DNA of 64,000 bases from Datisca glomerata. Lineage: Eukaryota; Streptophyta; Magnoliopsida; Cucurbitales; Datiscaceae. Location of the stretch: assembly GCA_003255025.1 (NCBI GenBank), contig QANY01013423.1:591828-655827 (forward strand), written 5' to 3'. The notes under the pieces are model-generated. The model saw nothing but the letters and a program-made list of their open reading frames with translations, searched no databases and had not been told where the DNA came from. Shown here in pieces: positions 48,970 through 60,352 of the stretch (position 1 is the stretch's first letter; each line of letters begins with the position of its first letter). The translations under genes and the position numbers were made by a program.

Positions 48970-49345
48970 TCAATAAATTGATTAACATTTTCATCAATTA
49001 TTTTGATTATCAAACCTGCTATGACTTCTATAACCTCCTAAGAAGTTCAACTCTTCTCTCTTTTGCCTCTTCAACTACCCTACCCTCAGAATTTACATAT
49101 CTAAGAGATTTTATTGGGGTGTCTGAAGTAAACCTATTAAAAATTGATACGTCAGATTAACATATTAGAAAATCAAATATTATAAAAAAAATAATCAAAC
49201 ATAAAAATAACCAGCCACTTGGACAGAGAGTCAGATTAAATAAAAATAATTAAACAAGTAAGCAAGTAAATAACAATGGGGGCGTTAACCAGCCACTTGA
49301 GTGGTGAAAAACAATAATTATACAGAGTAATTAAGAATGGTATAT
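48970..49345 (-). mobile_element. Pararetroviral leader copy 2 with ORF start remnant
   Basis: 49150-49345 repeats the leader at 44914-45113 in the same orientation. Continuing on the minus strand, 49158-49030 reads SDVSIFNRFTSDTPIKSLRY and on to a Glu/Arg-rich helix ending at a stop, coding-like sequence expected just after a caulimovirid leader. This is a third piece of the integrated virus, on the minus strand. Confidence 0.6.
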
Positions 49346-49559
49346 ACACACACATACTACAACATACGAAGAATATGACCAAACATCTCTTCCAAACCAC
49401 GCCAGTTTGAGAAAAACTGAAACCAACAGTAGGTCTATCTCAATTTCGGTCTTGTGCCATTAACACTCTGCACTTTGTGTAGAGGCCTGATTCAAGGTGT
49501 GGTAGGTTTGATCAAAAGGATGTGAGTACAGCCCACACATAAAGAAGAAGCGAATAATT

Positions 49560-50110
49560 CTATGTATGTAGAAAGTTGATTTCGTTGAAAAAAAAATACT
49601 TGTTAAAAGTTACACAGCAATTCACAGTTATTTGTTAGTAAAACGAATTTCACAAGTACTAATCCGCACCTTTGAAACATGTTTAACCTATCTTTGAAAC
49701 ATGTTTAACCTATCTTTGAAACATGTTTAACCTATCTTTGAAACATGTTTAACCTATCGCTCATTGTCATCTCATAAAAAATAAGACATCCACATTCATA
49801 TATATATATACACACACACACACACCAATATTACCCCATGGTAATTTGTTAAACAACCTTCACGAATACTAATCTCCACCTTCAAAGAAGTCTAACCGTT
49901 CTAACTGTTCGTTTGAGGCCATCTCATAACAACTAATACGCATTCCATATTCACCTTCATATACATTTCACGTAGTGGACATACAATCCTAAGTGGAAAC
50001 CTAATTCATACGGCCTATACATATGGAAAACATCAGAGCATTTCAAAACATACTCATCATAATGTAAGATTCAGTGGTTCGTACTTACACATCAAAGGAT
50101 CATATTTACA
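49560..50110 (-). repeat. Possible gypsy LTR fragment with tandem repeat
   Basis: ACTAATCCGCACCTT (49658) is the reverse complement of AAGGTGCGGATTA in the LTR at 2083-2097, and nearby ATTACCCCATGGTAAT parallels ATTACCGATGGGTAAT there. This suggests a diverged minus-strand LTR piece. No gene is seen. Confidence 0.35.
49670..49757 (+). repeat. 22-bp tandem repeat, four perfect units
   Basis: The unit CTTTGAAACATGTTTAACCT plus AT is repeated four times without a mismatch, which points to recent expansion. Confidence 0.95.
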
Positions 50111-51966
50111 CCACAAATATCATAAACTAATAACACGTCACAGAGGTCACAACAACATTAAGAATCAAACTATAATTTATTGTGATTTTTCGGCAGTTTT
50201 TCATAGATTAAATCTTTTGAGATCGAAAAGTTCAATTAGAAACCTTTGAACTTGTTTCAGACAAAACCTTGAATGAAATACTACTAACTGTTCAGAAGCA
50301 TGTTAATGCTGACTAGATCCCGCATCTGTTAATTTCTTAAGACAATAACAAGATTTTCTCCCCTGAAGTCTGGAAGCTAATTTCTTCTATGAACACGCTC
50401 CTGCCAACGCCTTCTAAAACAATCAAGTAAATTCTATCTACCGCATGTATATCTGAAGAAATGAAATGTGACATGCAATCTACGTTTTAAGCTAACCAGC
50501 AAATTGTTTGACCCGTATCTGTCCACACAGTAGGTCTTTTACCATGTAGTCATCAGAAGCCAATACCTTGCTATAGGAGCATGAACTATGGAAACAACCA
50601 AAGTTAGACGGATCCATCCATCACGCTCCATTAACTATAAATAACATAATCATTAAGTTATGGCAATTGTTTATCTCTGAACTCCAACACTACACATCGG
50701 AATAAAGTAGGAGCTGTCCACTAAACTTAAAAAAGGAAAAAAAAATGCAACGTATGTTAAATGAGATACTCGTTGCCAAAAATGAAACAAAAGAAAAAGG
50801 CATTTGTATAAAATGTTGAAGGAGTTCAATTCAACGTGAAGATTTGACCATTATGTTTAAATAATTCACACATCAAAATCCATACCAAAGAATATGGTGT
50901 CCCTTGTGCACTGCAAAATCAAAATCCTGCACAAAGAGACAGTGATAATCTTCAACGCTTCCACAAAAGAATTAAGGCATGAATTATTGCACATGAAATT
51001 AGTTCAAATGAAAATAATAAAGATATTACTGATCTTTTATACTTTACAAAATTACACATTTAATAGAGTGAAGAACCAGAGAATGGTATTCGTACCTTCA
51101 CTCTGAGCCGTCATATGTCGTTCATTATTTTCATAAAAAAAGCTTGTCATCTGCTTCCAAGAGAAAATGAGACACGTGCTTACTTTACGGACTTGCCTAG
51201 AAACTGGCACCAAGAGGCACAACAAATATGACCAATAATATGAACTTTGACAAAGACTCCTAACAGCTGACTGAGGATCCAACACTCGAGGACGCATTAG
51301 ACGTATAAACATGGCTGTGGCCCATGAAGCCAATCAATTAGGAAAATAGCACCGCATTGAAACACTAAAACTATAAATACGCTTTATGTCAGTAACTCCG
51401 CACAAGAAATATAACCACACAAGTGAAAGAATTACATAATTGACCCATCACTACACAAATAAAGATCGATCTTCACTTTCTCTTTTCTTCGTTGGCTTTT
51501 TGATAATTTTAAATGGTTTTAGCATTATCTCATGCAATCAAAATATTGTGCATTTGTTATCTTGAATCAAAGATTAGTTGAAAACTCCAAAAACCTTAAA
51601 GAACATAAGAAAATAAGAAAACCCTGAGAATCACTTTATCTAGTTCTTTAATTTCTTAAGTGATGATGTATGAATATACTACCAACCCAATACCCTTAGC
51701 TACTTTTATAATTCTTGCGAGGATGCAATGGATGTGTGAGGATGCAATGGATGTGTTTCAACTGAACTACATCATGAGCTAGTTTTCTTACTAAGACTGT
51801 TAAAATAGTTTCTGCAGTTCTTACCACTGCTCAGAAACTTCAACTCATAATAGACCCAACTGAAGTGGAAATAATGAGAAGAAGAGTTCTTGGCGTTCCA
51901 ATAACAGAGCACATTGTGTCAAAGAACTTTGTACTGGTTTACCTGCTTGCATGAGTAATTTCACAT
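50111..51966. other. Spacer and 3' region of the PORR gene
   Basis: No convincing coding frame. The stretch next to 51967 is the 3' UTR of the minus-strand PORR gene. A direct duplication of GAGGATGCAATGGATGTGT lies at 51719-51756. Nothing else is recognised. Confidence 0.4.
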
Positions 51967-53439
51967 TCACCAAGGTTCTTTATGTTCATCAGGAACTCCA
52001 CGAACGTTTGTAGTCCAAAACTCCCCGTTCTGCCTAGTGCTCAGCAGATCATTGCTCTCATAAGCATCACCAAAATCTGAGTCTTCAGAGTCAAACAAAT
52101 TCTCAAAACTAAAACCATCGTCATAATCATCATCATAGCTTTCATATTCAGAATCATCACTGTTGTCATCATGATGATCATCAATCTTACTGCCATAAAG
52201 TTGAGCTCTCCTTCTCTCCCGTCTTATCTTCTTTCCTTCGTTTACCAACTGCATCCATTGATTTTTAATCACCAAACTTTTATCTCTTTCCAAAAGAAAA
52301 CCACTGTCGTTGAACCCCTCCACTAAGAAAACAGAGTCTCTATGACCTTTCAAACTTACGTAAAATAACTCCGGGTGCCTTACAATCATTCCCCTCAGCT
52401 TGTTGGGCAACCCAAACTCCTTCCTGAAATGCGTCAAGTGGTCTATTAAAGTTCTCTTTTCAACCATCATGCCCAACACCTCCCGCACAACTGCACAAGC
52501 TCTCTTCTCAGCCTCAATGGACTCTTTAGCCAACTTATCGAGAGTAGTAGTATAGGGGCACACATCTGGAATTTCTTTGAACTTAAGAAGAAACTCCTGG
52601 TGGCATCTCTTTAAGTTTAGCCCCTTTCTGAGTCTCAACTGCTTGAATTTCAAAGGCCTGTCTACTATCAATCCAGGCGAAGGAACTTCAGGAGAAGGTA
52701 AGGGCTTTGACAAGTCAGCATCCCACAAAACAAGCTCAAGTGCACGACCATAGGAGGTATCAATAGTCCTGAATTTATCCAGGTGGTCATTACAGAGCCG
52801 GGACCTGAAGTTAGGGGGTAGTCCAAGATCCGGAGCAAGGTGAACCAATTTTGACAAAAGAAGCCTGTGGTGTGATGAGAGCATCAGTAATTTTTGAAGT
52901 TTTCCAGCCAAGGTGGTTGATATTGCTGATTTGAGCTTTAACTCCTGCGCAGCAAGGGCTGCTGCTTCTGGCGTTAAACGAACGCAAAGTTGAAAATCTG
53001 ACTTTGTTGCGTTGAGTGGTAATGGTGGTGTAGGGATAGTGAAAAGTTCGAATACTGTTGGATAACGATGTATCATTGAGAGGAAAGAGCGAGGCTTGGG
53101 AAGGGAAAGGTAAGCCCTACACTTGGATAGAATATGGACTGGCATGAAATGCTTCGGTTTAGAAAGAAGTAGAGTCTTCAATTTCTGAACAAAACGAGTT
53201 TTGTTCTGCTTCACAACATGCCTGTCAAGTGAGCGGCTGCGGACAATTTTGAGAGAGGAACAAGAAATCGAACTACGACTGTTTGAGAAACTCACCTTTT
53301 TCGGGGACTGGATATTAATGTGTGTATGTAACAATGGAGGATTCCCATGGAGGAAGTTTGAACTGAAGAAAGACGTAGAATAATGCCTAGGCTTCGAGCA
53401 AGGTAAAGAACCAGCCATTTTCAAACAAGTATCAACCAC
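51967..53439 (-). CDS. PORR-domain organelle RNA-binding protein (WTF1-like)
   Basis: One intronless frame of 490 residues. The first 70 residues are rich in Ser, Lys and Arg with few acidic residues, an organelle transit peptide. The plant organelle RNA recognition domain (PORR, formerly DUF860) covers about 75-415, with KPKHFMPVHILSKCRAYLSL, FLSMIHRYPTVFELF, LRKGLNLKRCHQEFL and FGLPNKLRGMIVRHPELFYV near its end. The C-terminus (about 415-490) is basic and then strongly acidic. PORR proteins bind group II introns or other organelle transcripts and help splicing or expression. Which organelle and intron is not visible. Methionine 8 (53418) may be the real start. It shares a 560-bp upstream region with the divergent endonuclease V gene. 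Confidence 0.92.
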   Translation of the reverse strand: MVDTCLKMAGSLPCSKPRHYSTSFFSSNFLHGNPPLLHTHINIQSPKKVSFSNSRSSISCSSLKIVRSRSLDRHVVKQNKTRFVQKLKTLLLSKPKHFMPVHILSKCRAYLSLPKPRSFLSMIHRYPTVFELFTIPTPPLPLNATKSDFQLCVRLTPEAAALAAQELKLKSAISTTLAGKLQKLLMLSSHHRLLLSKLVHLAPDLGLPPNFRSRLCNDHLDKFRTIDTSYGRALELVLWDADLSKPLPSPEVPSPGLIVDRPLKFKQLRLRKGLNLKRCHQEFLLKFKEIPDVCPYTTTLDKLAKESIEAEKRACAVVREVLGMMVEKRTLIDHLTHFRKEFGLPNKLRGMIVRHPELFYVSLKGHRDSVFLVEGFNDSGFLLERDKSLVIKNQWMQLVNEGKKIRRERRRAQLYGSKIDDHHDDNSDDSEYESYDDDYDDGFSFENLFDSEDSDFGDAYESNDLLSTRQNGEFWTTNVRGVPDEHKEPW

Positions 53440-53999
53440 ATTAAGCTCAGAGTATCTGAACAGATTTAACGAGATTGAAGAAATTGGAGAAATTTTTTAA
53501 CATGTTTGTTATCTATTTCGTCGCCTCGTAAATGGCTGAGGTATTTGCTCAAATCAAGACTTGTAAATTATTATAGTCTACATGCAGATTTGAGACAATA
53601 CACTGAGAAGAATGGAAGAGGATAAATCAGAGAATAGTCCTGGAATGAATGAAAAACAGGAAGGAAAGCAGAAGACATGAAAGGTGGAGAGAAGAAACTG
53701 AGGGACAAGATAGACCAGTGAAAAGTGCTCGGAAGAAGAAGAGGACGAGAAGGAGGAGACGCAACGACGACCTGAATAAAGGGAAAATGAATTTCTTATA
53801 GAAAAAACACATTTTTTCAACGAAAATAGACCACTTGGAGAACAATATTCTCTTCTCAGGGCTGATTTGGAGCACAATTCAGCCTCTAGGGCTTGGCAGT
53901 AACAGCCCATATTGACCCCTTAAGTGGCCCATTAGCTCACGACTGCTCTATTTTTCTGGGAGAATGTGAACGTCAATTTGATTGAGATTCTTCACTTTG
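53440..53999. promoter_or_regulatory. Shared divergent promoter region
   Basis: 560 bp between the two divergent start codons must hold both promoters and leaders. The minus strand is pyrimidine-rich at 53600-53770 (CTTCTTC runs), typical of plant leaders. No TATA box is evident. A 110-codon minus-strand frame at 53578-53910 is low-complexity and not considered a gene. Confidence 0.5.
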
Positions 54000-56256
54000 A
54001 TGGTTGAAATTCTGAGCTCCAATCAATCATCAGTTCATCACGGTATGGAGAAGACATCTGAAAAAGTGAAACAAGAAACCGAAGGATCATCTTCCTCCAT
54101 TGAACACAAAGACTGGATAGAGTATTGCAAATTTCAAGAAAGTCTAACCCTTTTTCCCTCTGATAAATCATGTAATTGCTATTTTTGTCAAAAATATTTG
54201 GCAGGGCACAGGGTTTACTGAAGAAAAGATTGATTACGGAAGATGATTTTACATGGAAAATATCCAAAATCAAGAATTCGAGCACAAAGTCATCATTAAC
54301 GGTTGTAGAAGGAGAAGAAGCGGAGGAGGTGCTGAGGTATGTGGGCGGGGTTGATATAAGCTTCTTAAAGGAAAACCCATCAATTGCATGCGGGACTCTC
54401 GTGGTGTTGGACCTTCAAACTCTCGACGTTGTTTATGATGATTTTTCCCTTGTAACTCTACAAATTCCTTATGTTCCTGGTTTCCTTGCCTTCCGAGAGG
54501 TTCGTCTTTCTTTTCTCAATTTAAATCCTCTTTAATGTTATCATGAGTTTCCTTTGTAAATGTATAAGAATTGACGTTGTATAATTGAGATGTTTTGACA
54601 ATCATTACCATTTCTAATTTTATTTAAGACATCCACACTCCACAGTCACAGATTTGATAGCCAACGTATAATTTGGCAACTCTTGTGCTTGTGCATAGCT
54701 TTCTGCTACTCGATGCATTTGAGTGTTTTCTTCTTTTAGGCTCCGGTTCTCTTGGATCTCTTGGAAAGGATGAGAAAGAAAGCTACTTCCTTCTATCCAC
54801 AGGTGAGCATCGTAGTTTCCATTGGTGACCATAATTGCATTATCTAGGAATCTTGTTTGTCATGCCATGTCAGTTATTATATAGTAATATTAGCTAGGTA
54901 TCGTCATATTTTGCAGTAAAGACACCCCAAAAAGTTTATTACCGGCATTTTCACTATATTTCTTTAGATGCTCTATCCATTACAAATTTTATTTTATTGT
55001 AATCGCTGTCATTGTTCAACAGTTCTTGATGGTTGATGGAAATGGAATACTTCATCCTCGAGGTTTATGCTTATGCTCACATCTCGCTAAATGAATCTCC
55101 TGGCAAATAGCACTTAGAATCATTTCTGTGGTTATCATATCAACTTTTGATTATTATCTTTTGGCAAATGTTTACTCCGTGTAAGAAAGTTGCAGGTTTT
55201 GGATTGGCCTGTCATTTAGGAGTTCTGGCTAATCTCCCTACGATTGGCATTGGGAAGAATGTAAGTCTTTGCTATATTAACGAAGAAGCCAATTCTACTT
55301 TGTTGTGTTTTTCTACGATTAAGATTTTACTATTTTCCACTCATCGACACTAATTCCTAATTGGATTCTACTACTCGTCACTTTTTGAATATGTTCTTTG
55401 TTATTCAAATCATGACCTGGTTTTTGATATCCAACTTGATGCATCGTGTCAGCTGCATCATGTAGATGGTCTCACCCAATCCAGTGTGAGGCAACTTCTT
55501 CAATCCAAAGAAAAAAACTCGGAAGAATTTGTTAGTCTGAAGGGATATTCTGGCTACACATGGGGAGTGGTAAGCAGTTCGGCAGTGTTTAATGTCTCAC
55601 TCAATGTGATAGAGCACTGTGTTCTAACTTATGCCGTGTGCCCTGTTTTTCATCCACATATTTCAATTGAGGAACATCGCCCTTCCCTTTTCTCTCCAGG
55701 CCATGAGATCTACTCAAAATTCATTGAAGCCTATATATGTTTCAGTTGGTCACCGAGTTTCACTTAACACTGCCATTACCATTGTACAAATTACTTGCAA
55801 ATATCGTGTGCCAGAACCGGTCAGGCAGGTAAAACCCAAAATCATTTAAAAGCTTCAAGAATTTACTTATTGTTCTTGGCTTATTGTCTGACCCAATTTA
55901 CTTATAGTGATAATTATAGCGAGTCTGCAACACTATAGGTGTTTGTTGTGTATTATGTAACCCAAAATCTTAAATAATATGTTGATGGTAACATGGTTGA
56001 AAGCTACAGGTTTGAGTAGTGCATTAGACAACAACTTTTCTTTCACTCTTTTTGGAGTTGCGTGATCTTGTCTTCTTGTCTGTCTTTCACAGCTTCAATG
56101 AGCTGAACTTGAAATACTTATTCTATCTTTTACATTACATATCAATGTTTGATTGCAGTCCTTACTGTATATATGTTTCAGGCTGACATAAGATCAAGAG
56201 AATATATACGGAATGTTCAAAGGGGAATGTTAGAAGACTGCGCCTTCATAAAGCAG
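54000..56256 (+). CDS. Endonuclease V (inosine-specific), last exon not found
   Basis: Eight exons join in phase: 54000-54121, 54205-54499, 54740-54802, 55023-55062, 55196-55260, 55453-55569, 55700-55828 and 56182-56256, giving 302 residues up to the last donor. Catalytic residues are present: Asp91 in GGVDISF, Glu139 in VPGFLAFRE and Asp165 in FLMVDGNGILHPRG, followed by FGLACHLGVLANLPTIGIGK. Endonuclease V cleaves nucleic acids one base 3' of inosine; in eukaryotes RNA is the main substrate. The start may be 54000 or the in-frame ATG at 54045. After LEDCAFIKQ a donor GTAGGT follows; the short terminal exon could not be placed. Retaining the intron would add about 20 codons. Confidence 0.92.
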
Positions 56257-57854
56257 GTAGGTTTTCTTTTCTTTTTTTCTTTTGCCTTTTGAGAGTCTCG
56301 TATATCCTGTTTCTTTAGAACTTTGACTAGTTTAAACTGGGTAGACTTAGTTTAAAGCTTCGTGCCACTGATTTTTCAGTTATAATTTGACAACTGAGAT
56401 TCTTCAACTTCTACCAAAAGATCATGCCTGTAGCATTGATAATATCCTCCTTGTTAATTAAGAAGGATGATGTGATAATCTTGCACCATGGGTTGAATTA
56501 AAAAAAGTCTGCATAAAAACAATTAACAAAAAGCTGCTGCTTAATAGGAATTTTTGAGTTTGAACTTTTAACGAACTCCTATTAACGAATAGTTTGACTG
56601 ATGACGATTAACAAACTCCCAATTATAACCCGTTCGACTGATGCCACAAAATGTGGAGTTAAATTTGGTCTCAGTTCAGGTGTGTAGTCCGCAAAATGTA
56701 GAGTTAAATTTGGTCTCAGTTCAGGTGTAGGTCTGGAACGAAAAGGAGGGTGATGATCAACTGTTGTTGTCATTAGTCGTTGTTATTTATACTTCTTTCT
56801 CTTCTGCATTTCTCCCAGTTCCCCCTTGACTCCGAGTCTGCTTTAAAGTAATTGTTGTCAGGATTCTTCCTAGGCCTAACTTATGTGCGAGAACTCTGCT
56901 GAGCGCTGAAAGTCCTGCTGGCAGGCCAAATTGGTGTACTGGGTCGGGAGCCATCCGAAAGTTCTTACACGAGTGGAGTGGTAGTAAAAAGAACAGCCGC
57001 ACCACAAAGGAAAGATAGCACCAGAAAATTTAACAGTCAGTGTTTCTAATTACTAGAACCACTCTTTCCTGTGAAGAATCACATGATTATCTTGGTTTTC
57101 AATTCCCTCAAAGATCATGTTATTTCTCTCCACCCAAACAGTGGAGAGTCTCCATTGTTTCTTCTCCATCTCTCTATGCCCAGAGGCGGATCTACTATAG
57201 GCCCAGCCGAGTCCCCGACCTCACGTTTTGGTTTTTTTATGTTTTCGATATTAACTATTTTTGTATGTTTTTAGTTTTAATTTGTAATGTGTCCCTCTGA
57301 ATAATTGCATAATTGCATAGCTCATTGGTCATGTTTAGTTACTAGTGTATTCTCATGAATTGCACATGTTCATCTTATTAATGTTTATTTCATCTACTCT
57401 ATTTTTTATGAAAAAAATGAAAATATGTGAAATATATAATGTGTTCACATTAATTACGTTTAAGAAATAAGCGATGGTCACATTAGTTAAAGTGAGATTA
57501 GGTCCTGAGAGGTTACCGCTAATGGTGGTAAATATAAACAAATCATTTTATCTCCTTACGGATTCTTATTCTATTCTTAAAAAAAGTTACTAATTCTGTA
57601 AATAAACTTCATGCTACTAATAAATAAGTTTTTAAATATTAAAATTTAAAAAAAAAGTCATATTGATCCATTATATTTTTATGTCTATCAGAATTCCTAA
57701 ATTAAAGTTCTAGATGTACCACAGTCCATGCCCCATAACCTACGCAATCACATGATTATGAAATATAAATTTGAACCAAAAAGGGAGAGAAATTGGGAAT
57801 AAATGGAAAATAAATATCAGAGAATCTTGACTTTTTTTATCGTTACTATTTTAA
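56257..57854. other. Downstream region of endonuclease V, no further gene assigned
   Basis: It probably holds the last intron, short terminal exon and 3' UTR of the endonuclease V gene. CAGAGGCGGATCTAC at 57180 resembles the start of a common plant non-autonomous element (GAGGCGGATCCAG-type), but no second end was found. The rest is AT-rich. Confidence 0.4.
56647..56736 (+). repeat. 45-bp tandem duplication
   Basis: Two copies, nearly identical, of a unit that begins CAAAATGTGGAGTTAAATTT. Recent local duplication in non-coding DNA. Confidence 0.85.
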
Positions 57855-58290
57855 TAAGGGTGTACAGACTAAATTGAACTGAAATAATCATTTCGGTCAA
57901 TTTCTAAGTATCTGTAGTTTAGTTTGGTGCAGAAAATTTAAGAACTTAAGGTGTAGTTTGGTTCGAATTTTTAACTGAGTTTCAAACTAAACTGCAACAA
58001 ACCACAGTAGAACTTTTTGAAAAAAATAAACCACACTGGAACTTTAGTTTTCTAAATTTTTCCAATATATAATTCATCAGTACTGAACTAAAAATTTATC
58101 TTTTAGTTGTGTTAGTATTTTTCATTATCTTTTGTAGTTTTAATATTGTAATTTTATTTGAAACATATAAATTGTATAGAATCTTCAATTTCTTTTGTAT
58201 TGAAATTTTGAAAAAAATATTTGTTTTGATCACTTTGGGCTGAAACCGTAGAACCGATTTATCAAAAAAATTGAAGTGTGAACACCCTTA
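57855..58290. mobile_element. hAT-type MITE, relative of the 4011-4445 element
   Basis: The 436-bp element starts TAAGGGTGTACA and ends TGTGAACACCCTTA, with flanking octamers TATTTTAA (57847-57854) and TATATTAA (58291-58298) that differ at one base: an 8-bp hAT target duplication. The size, end sequence (GGGTGT) and internal GTTTGGTT/AACCGA motifs match the element at 4011. No coding capacity. Confidence 0.8.
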
Positions 58291-59102
58291 TATATTAAAA
58301 TGCACAAACTAAAAAGAACTTGTGAAAACTATGTGCTGAGCAATTTAAGATATACGTAGAATTTGAAATGAATAATATTGTTGAAATAAATACATTCTCT
58401 TTGAAAATAATTGTAAATCTAAACAAAAGTAAACAATTGTAATAATATACATATAATTTTTACCATGTATAATTGATATTTGAATAATATACAAAATGAT
58501 TATTCATCAATTTGGTAGGTTCTATCATCTTAAAAGATAATTTTTCTTATTTAAAAGTATTTATCTCATCTCATTTATATGAATTTTCATGTTGTTATGA
58601 CATAAAAATTATAATATTGGTTTTATAATTTTTTTTATGAATAAACTACTATTGACCCAAACATAATATCAAATTTCATCGAGTTCTTTATGGATATTTA
58701 CATTTTCATTTGCATAATGCTATTAGTATATTTATTTTTAAAAACTATTTGTAAACAAATTATGATTGAATAAAATATATTTTTCATTATATGAATTATA
58801 TTAAATGAGAATGGATGTGAAAACCTTAAATTATACTATTGTAAATATGCTTGAATAATACAAAGGAGAATTAGATCATTGTTGAATAATTTAAAAGAAT
58901 AATTATAAGAAAAATGTAATGCTCTTTAAATTTCATATCAAAATGTCAATACACATGATTTGAGGGTATAACCCCTAACACGACGCATACGTGATGTTTA
59001 CTATTGTGCTTCAATTTCCTCCGCCAAATACAATTGAGTCATATTTAGCAAAAAATTCTCGAGGATGTAAGAGGTCCAACCATAAACTTATATTACGACA
59101 AT

Positions 59103-59477
59103 ATGTGTAGACTTGAGGTACATGATAATACAATAATTTATCTGTTACATGACAATGAAACGTATCCTACAGTCCAAGAAATTATACCTAACAGTTCTTT
59201 GCCACGTGAATATGCACATTCTCATGCCATCCATGTGAATCCATCTAGCCATCCACATAGCTTCTTCTCGGCAGAGTTTGAAGAGATGGAAGCTTGTAAT
59301 GTTGAAATTGATGAAGATGATCAGGTTGAAGAGGATGATGATGCTGTGAACCCCTCAGCTGAAATACTCGAGCATGAACCCTCTTCACCTTTCCTTGCTC
59401 AGTTGGATTGTGATGTAAATGCAAAGTTAGATCATATACTCATCCAACGTACGAGGATATGGAATGAAACAAATTAA
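59103..59477 (+). pseudogene. Acidic N-terminal ORF of the inverted-repeat transposon, left copy
   Basis: 124 codons with an acidic middle (EIDEDDQVEEDDD) and the motif SAEILEHEPSSPFLAQLD. It is nearly identical to the right-arm copy. The next segment (59510-59700) reads DLEYALKIYLIIRHKHFGVV and, after a frame change, KCKKYGEGCR, stop, KVRACRRTISPTS, the pattern of the MuDR N-terminal DNA-binding domain. I therefore read the ORF as the N-terminus of a MULE transposase; the ORF itself matches no domain I know. Confidence 0.55.
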
Positions 59478-59738
59478 TTATACAAATGATTTCCTTTTGA
59501 GAGTAATGCAGATCTAGAGTATGCTTTGAAAATATATTTGATAATCAGACATAAACATTTTGGTGTGGTAGAGTCGTCGCGAAACCTTTTGTGTTATAAA
59601 ATGCAAGAAGTATGGCGAAGGTTGTCGATAGAAAGTTCGTGCGTGTCGTCGAACCATTTCACCAACCTCAACGTCGTAGAGGAGGACGGGGTATAACTCC
59701 CAGAGGAGGGTAGAAGGCGTGCCTGAAACTCGCCTATT

Positions 59739-60020
59739 GTGGAATATGTTCCTATTGCGGAGGAAGGCATACCTATTGTGGAGGAAGACACACCTATTGT
59801 GGAGGAAGACATGCATATTGTAGAGGAAAACACACAAATTATGGAGGAAGGTCCGTCACAAGTAACTCAATTACAAATATATGAAAGACGTTCAAGAAGA
59901 ATAAGAAGACGACCACCATGTGGACACGAGATGGACTTATTTGTATTGTGTAACAATTTTTTTAGAATAATCAATGTGTTTGGATTTGTAATGATGTTAT
60001 TGATAATATTGGAGTTGTAA
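59739..60020 (+). pseudogene. C-terminal transposase fragment with 24-bp repeats, left copy
   Basis: A 93-codon frame starts with PIVEEDTPIVEED-type repeats (24-bp unit, about six copies at 59735-59850), then has a basic stretch ERRSRRIRRRPPCG and a hydrophobic end. The DNA-binding domain is joined to it directly, so an internal deletion of the catalytic core preceded the inverted duplication, because both arms share it. Confidence 0.55.
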
Positions 60021-60300
60021 TGATCTTTTGAATCATACATTTGTCTTATGTATTCTGATTTGTTAAAAATGTAGGTTGCTCATTGAATGTGTTGAGATAT
60101 AAGATTATAAAATATTATGCAGGATGATTTCTGTATGCAAGTTTGAGTTTATTGTTGAAATGGGTGAAGTTTGAGAAGGCTAGCAGGGGGAGGGGGGTTC
60201 AGAAAAATGCAATAACTGAAATTGTCTTTGTTAAGACGATTTCAGTTGCAAAAGAAAGTCGTCTTTATGGAAGATGATTTTAGGCTACAGTGAAGTCGTC

Positions 60301-60352
60301 TATACAAATTATTGTTGAATAATTTATATATTATTTTACAATTAAAATCGTA
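60301..60352. other. Loop of the giant inverted repeat
   Basis: A 52-bp AT-rich spacer between the arms. Its segment at 60307-60333 is repeated exactly, in the same orientation, just outside the right arm at 61763-61789. Confidence 0.85.

Larger units (their letters stand above)
58885..60300 (+). mobile_element. Left arm of giant inverted repeat: deleted transposon
   Basis: This 1.42-kb arm is repeated in inverted orientation at 60353-61770 with roughly 90% identity by eye across its whole length. It carries an ORF (59103-59477), a degraded transposase N-terminus (59500-59700) and a C-terminal part (59739-60020), but no DDE core. The inner end (60205-60300) has alternating AAGTCGTCTT and AAGACGATTT words that form small hairpins. 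Confidence 0.9.

Noticed and set aside
49670..49757. CRISPR-like array
   Set aside because: Units are directly adjacent without spacers, and the DNA is a eukaryotic nuclear genome; it is a simple tandem repeat.
53578..53910. 110-codon frame between the divergent genes
   Set aside because: Ser/Phe/Leu-rich low-complexity reading of a leader-like pyrimidine tract.
56582..56773. Repeat protein frame with TPELRPNLT units
   Set aside because: Caused by the 45-bp tandem duplication, whose length is a multiple of three; no start context or conservation.
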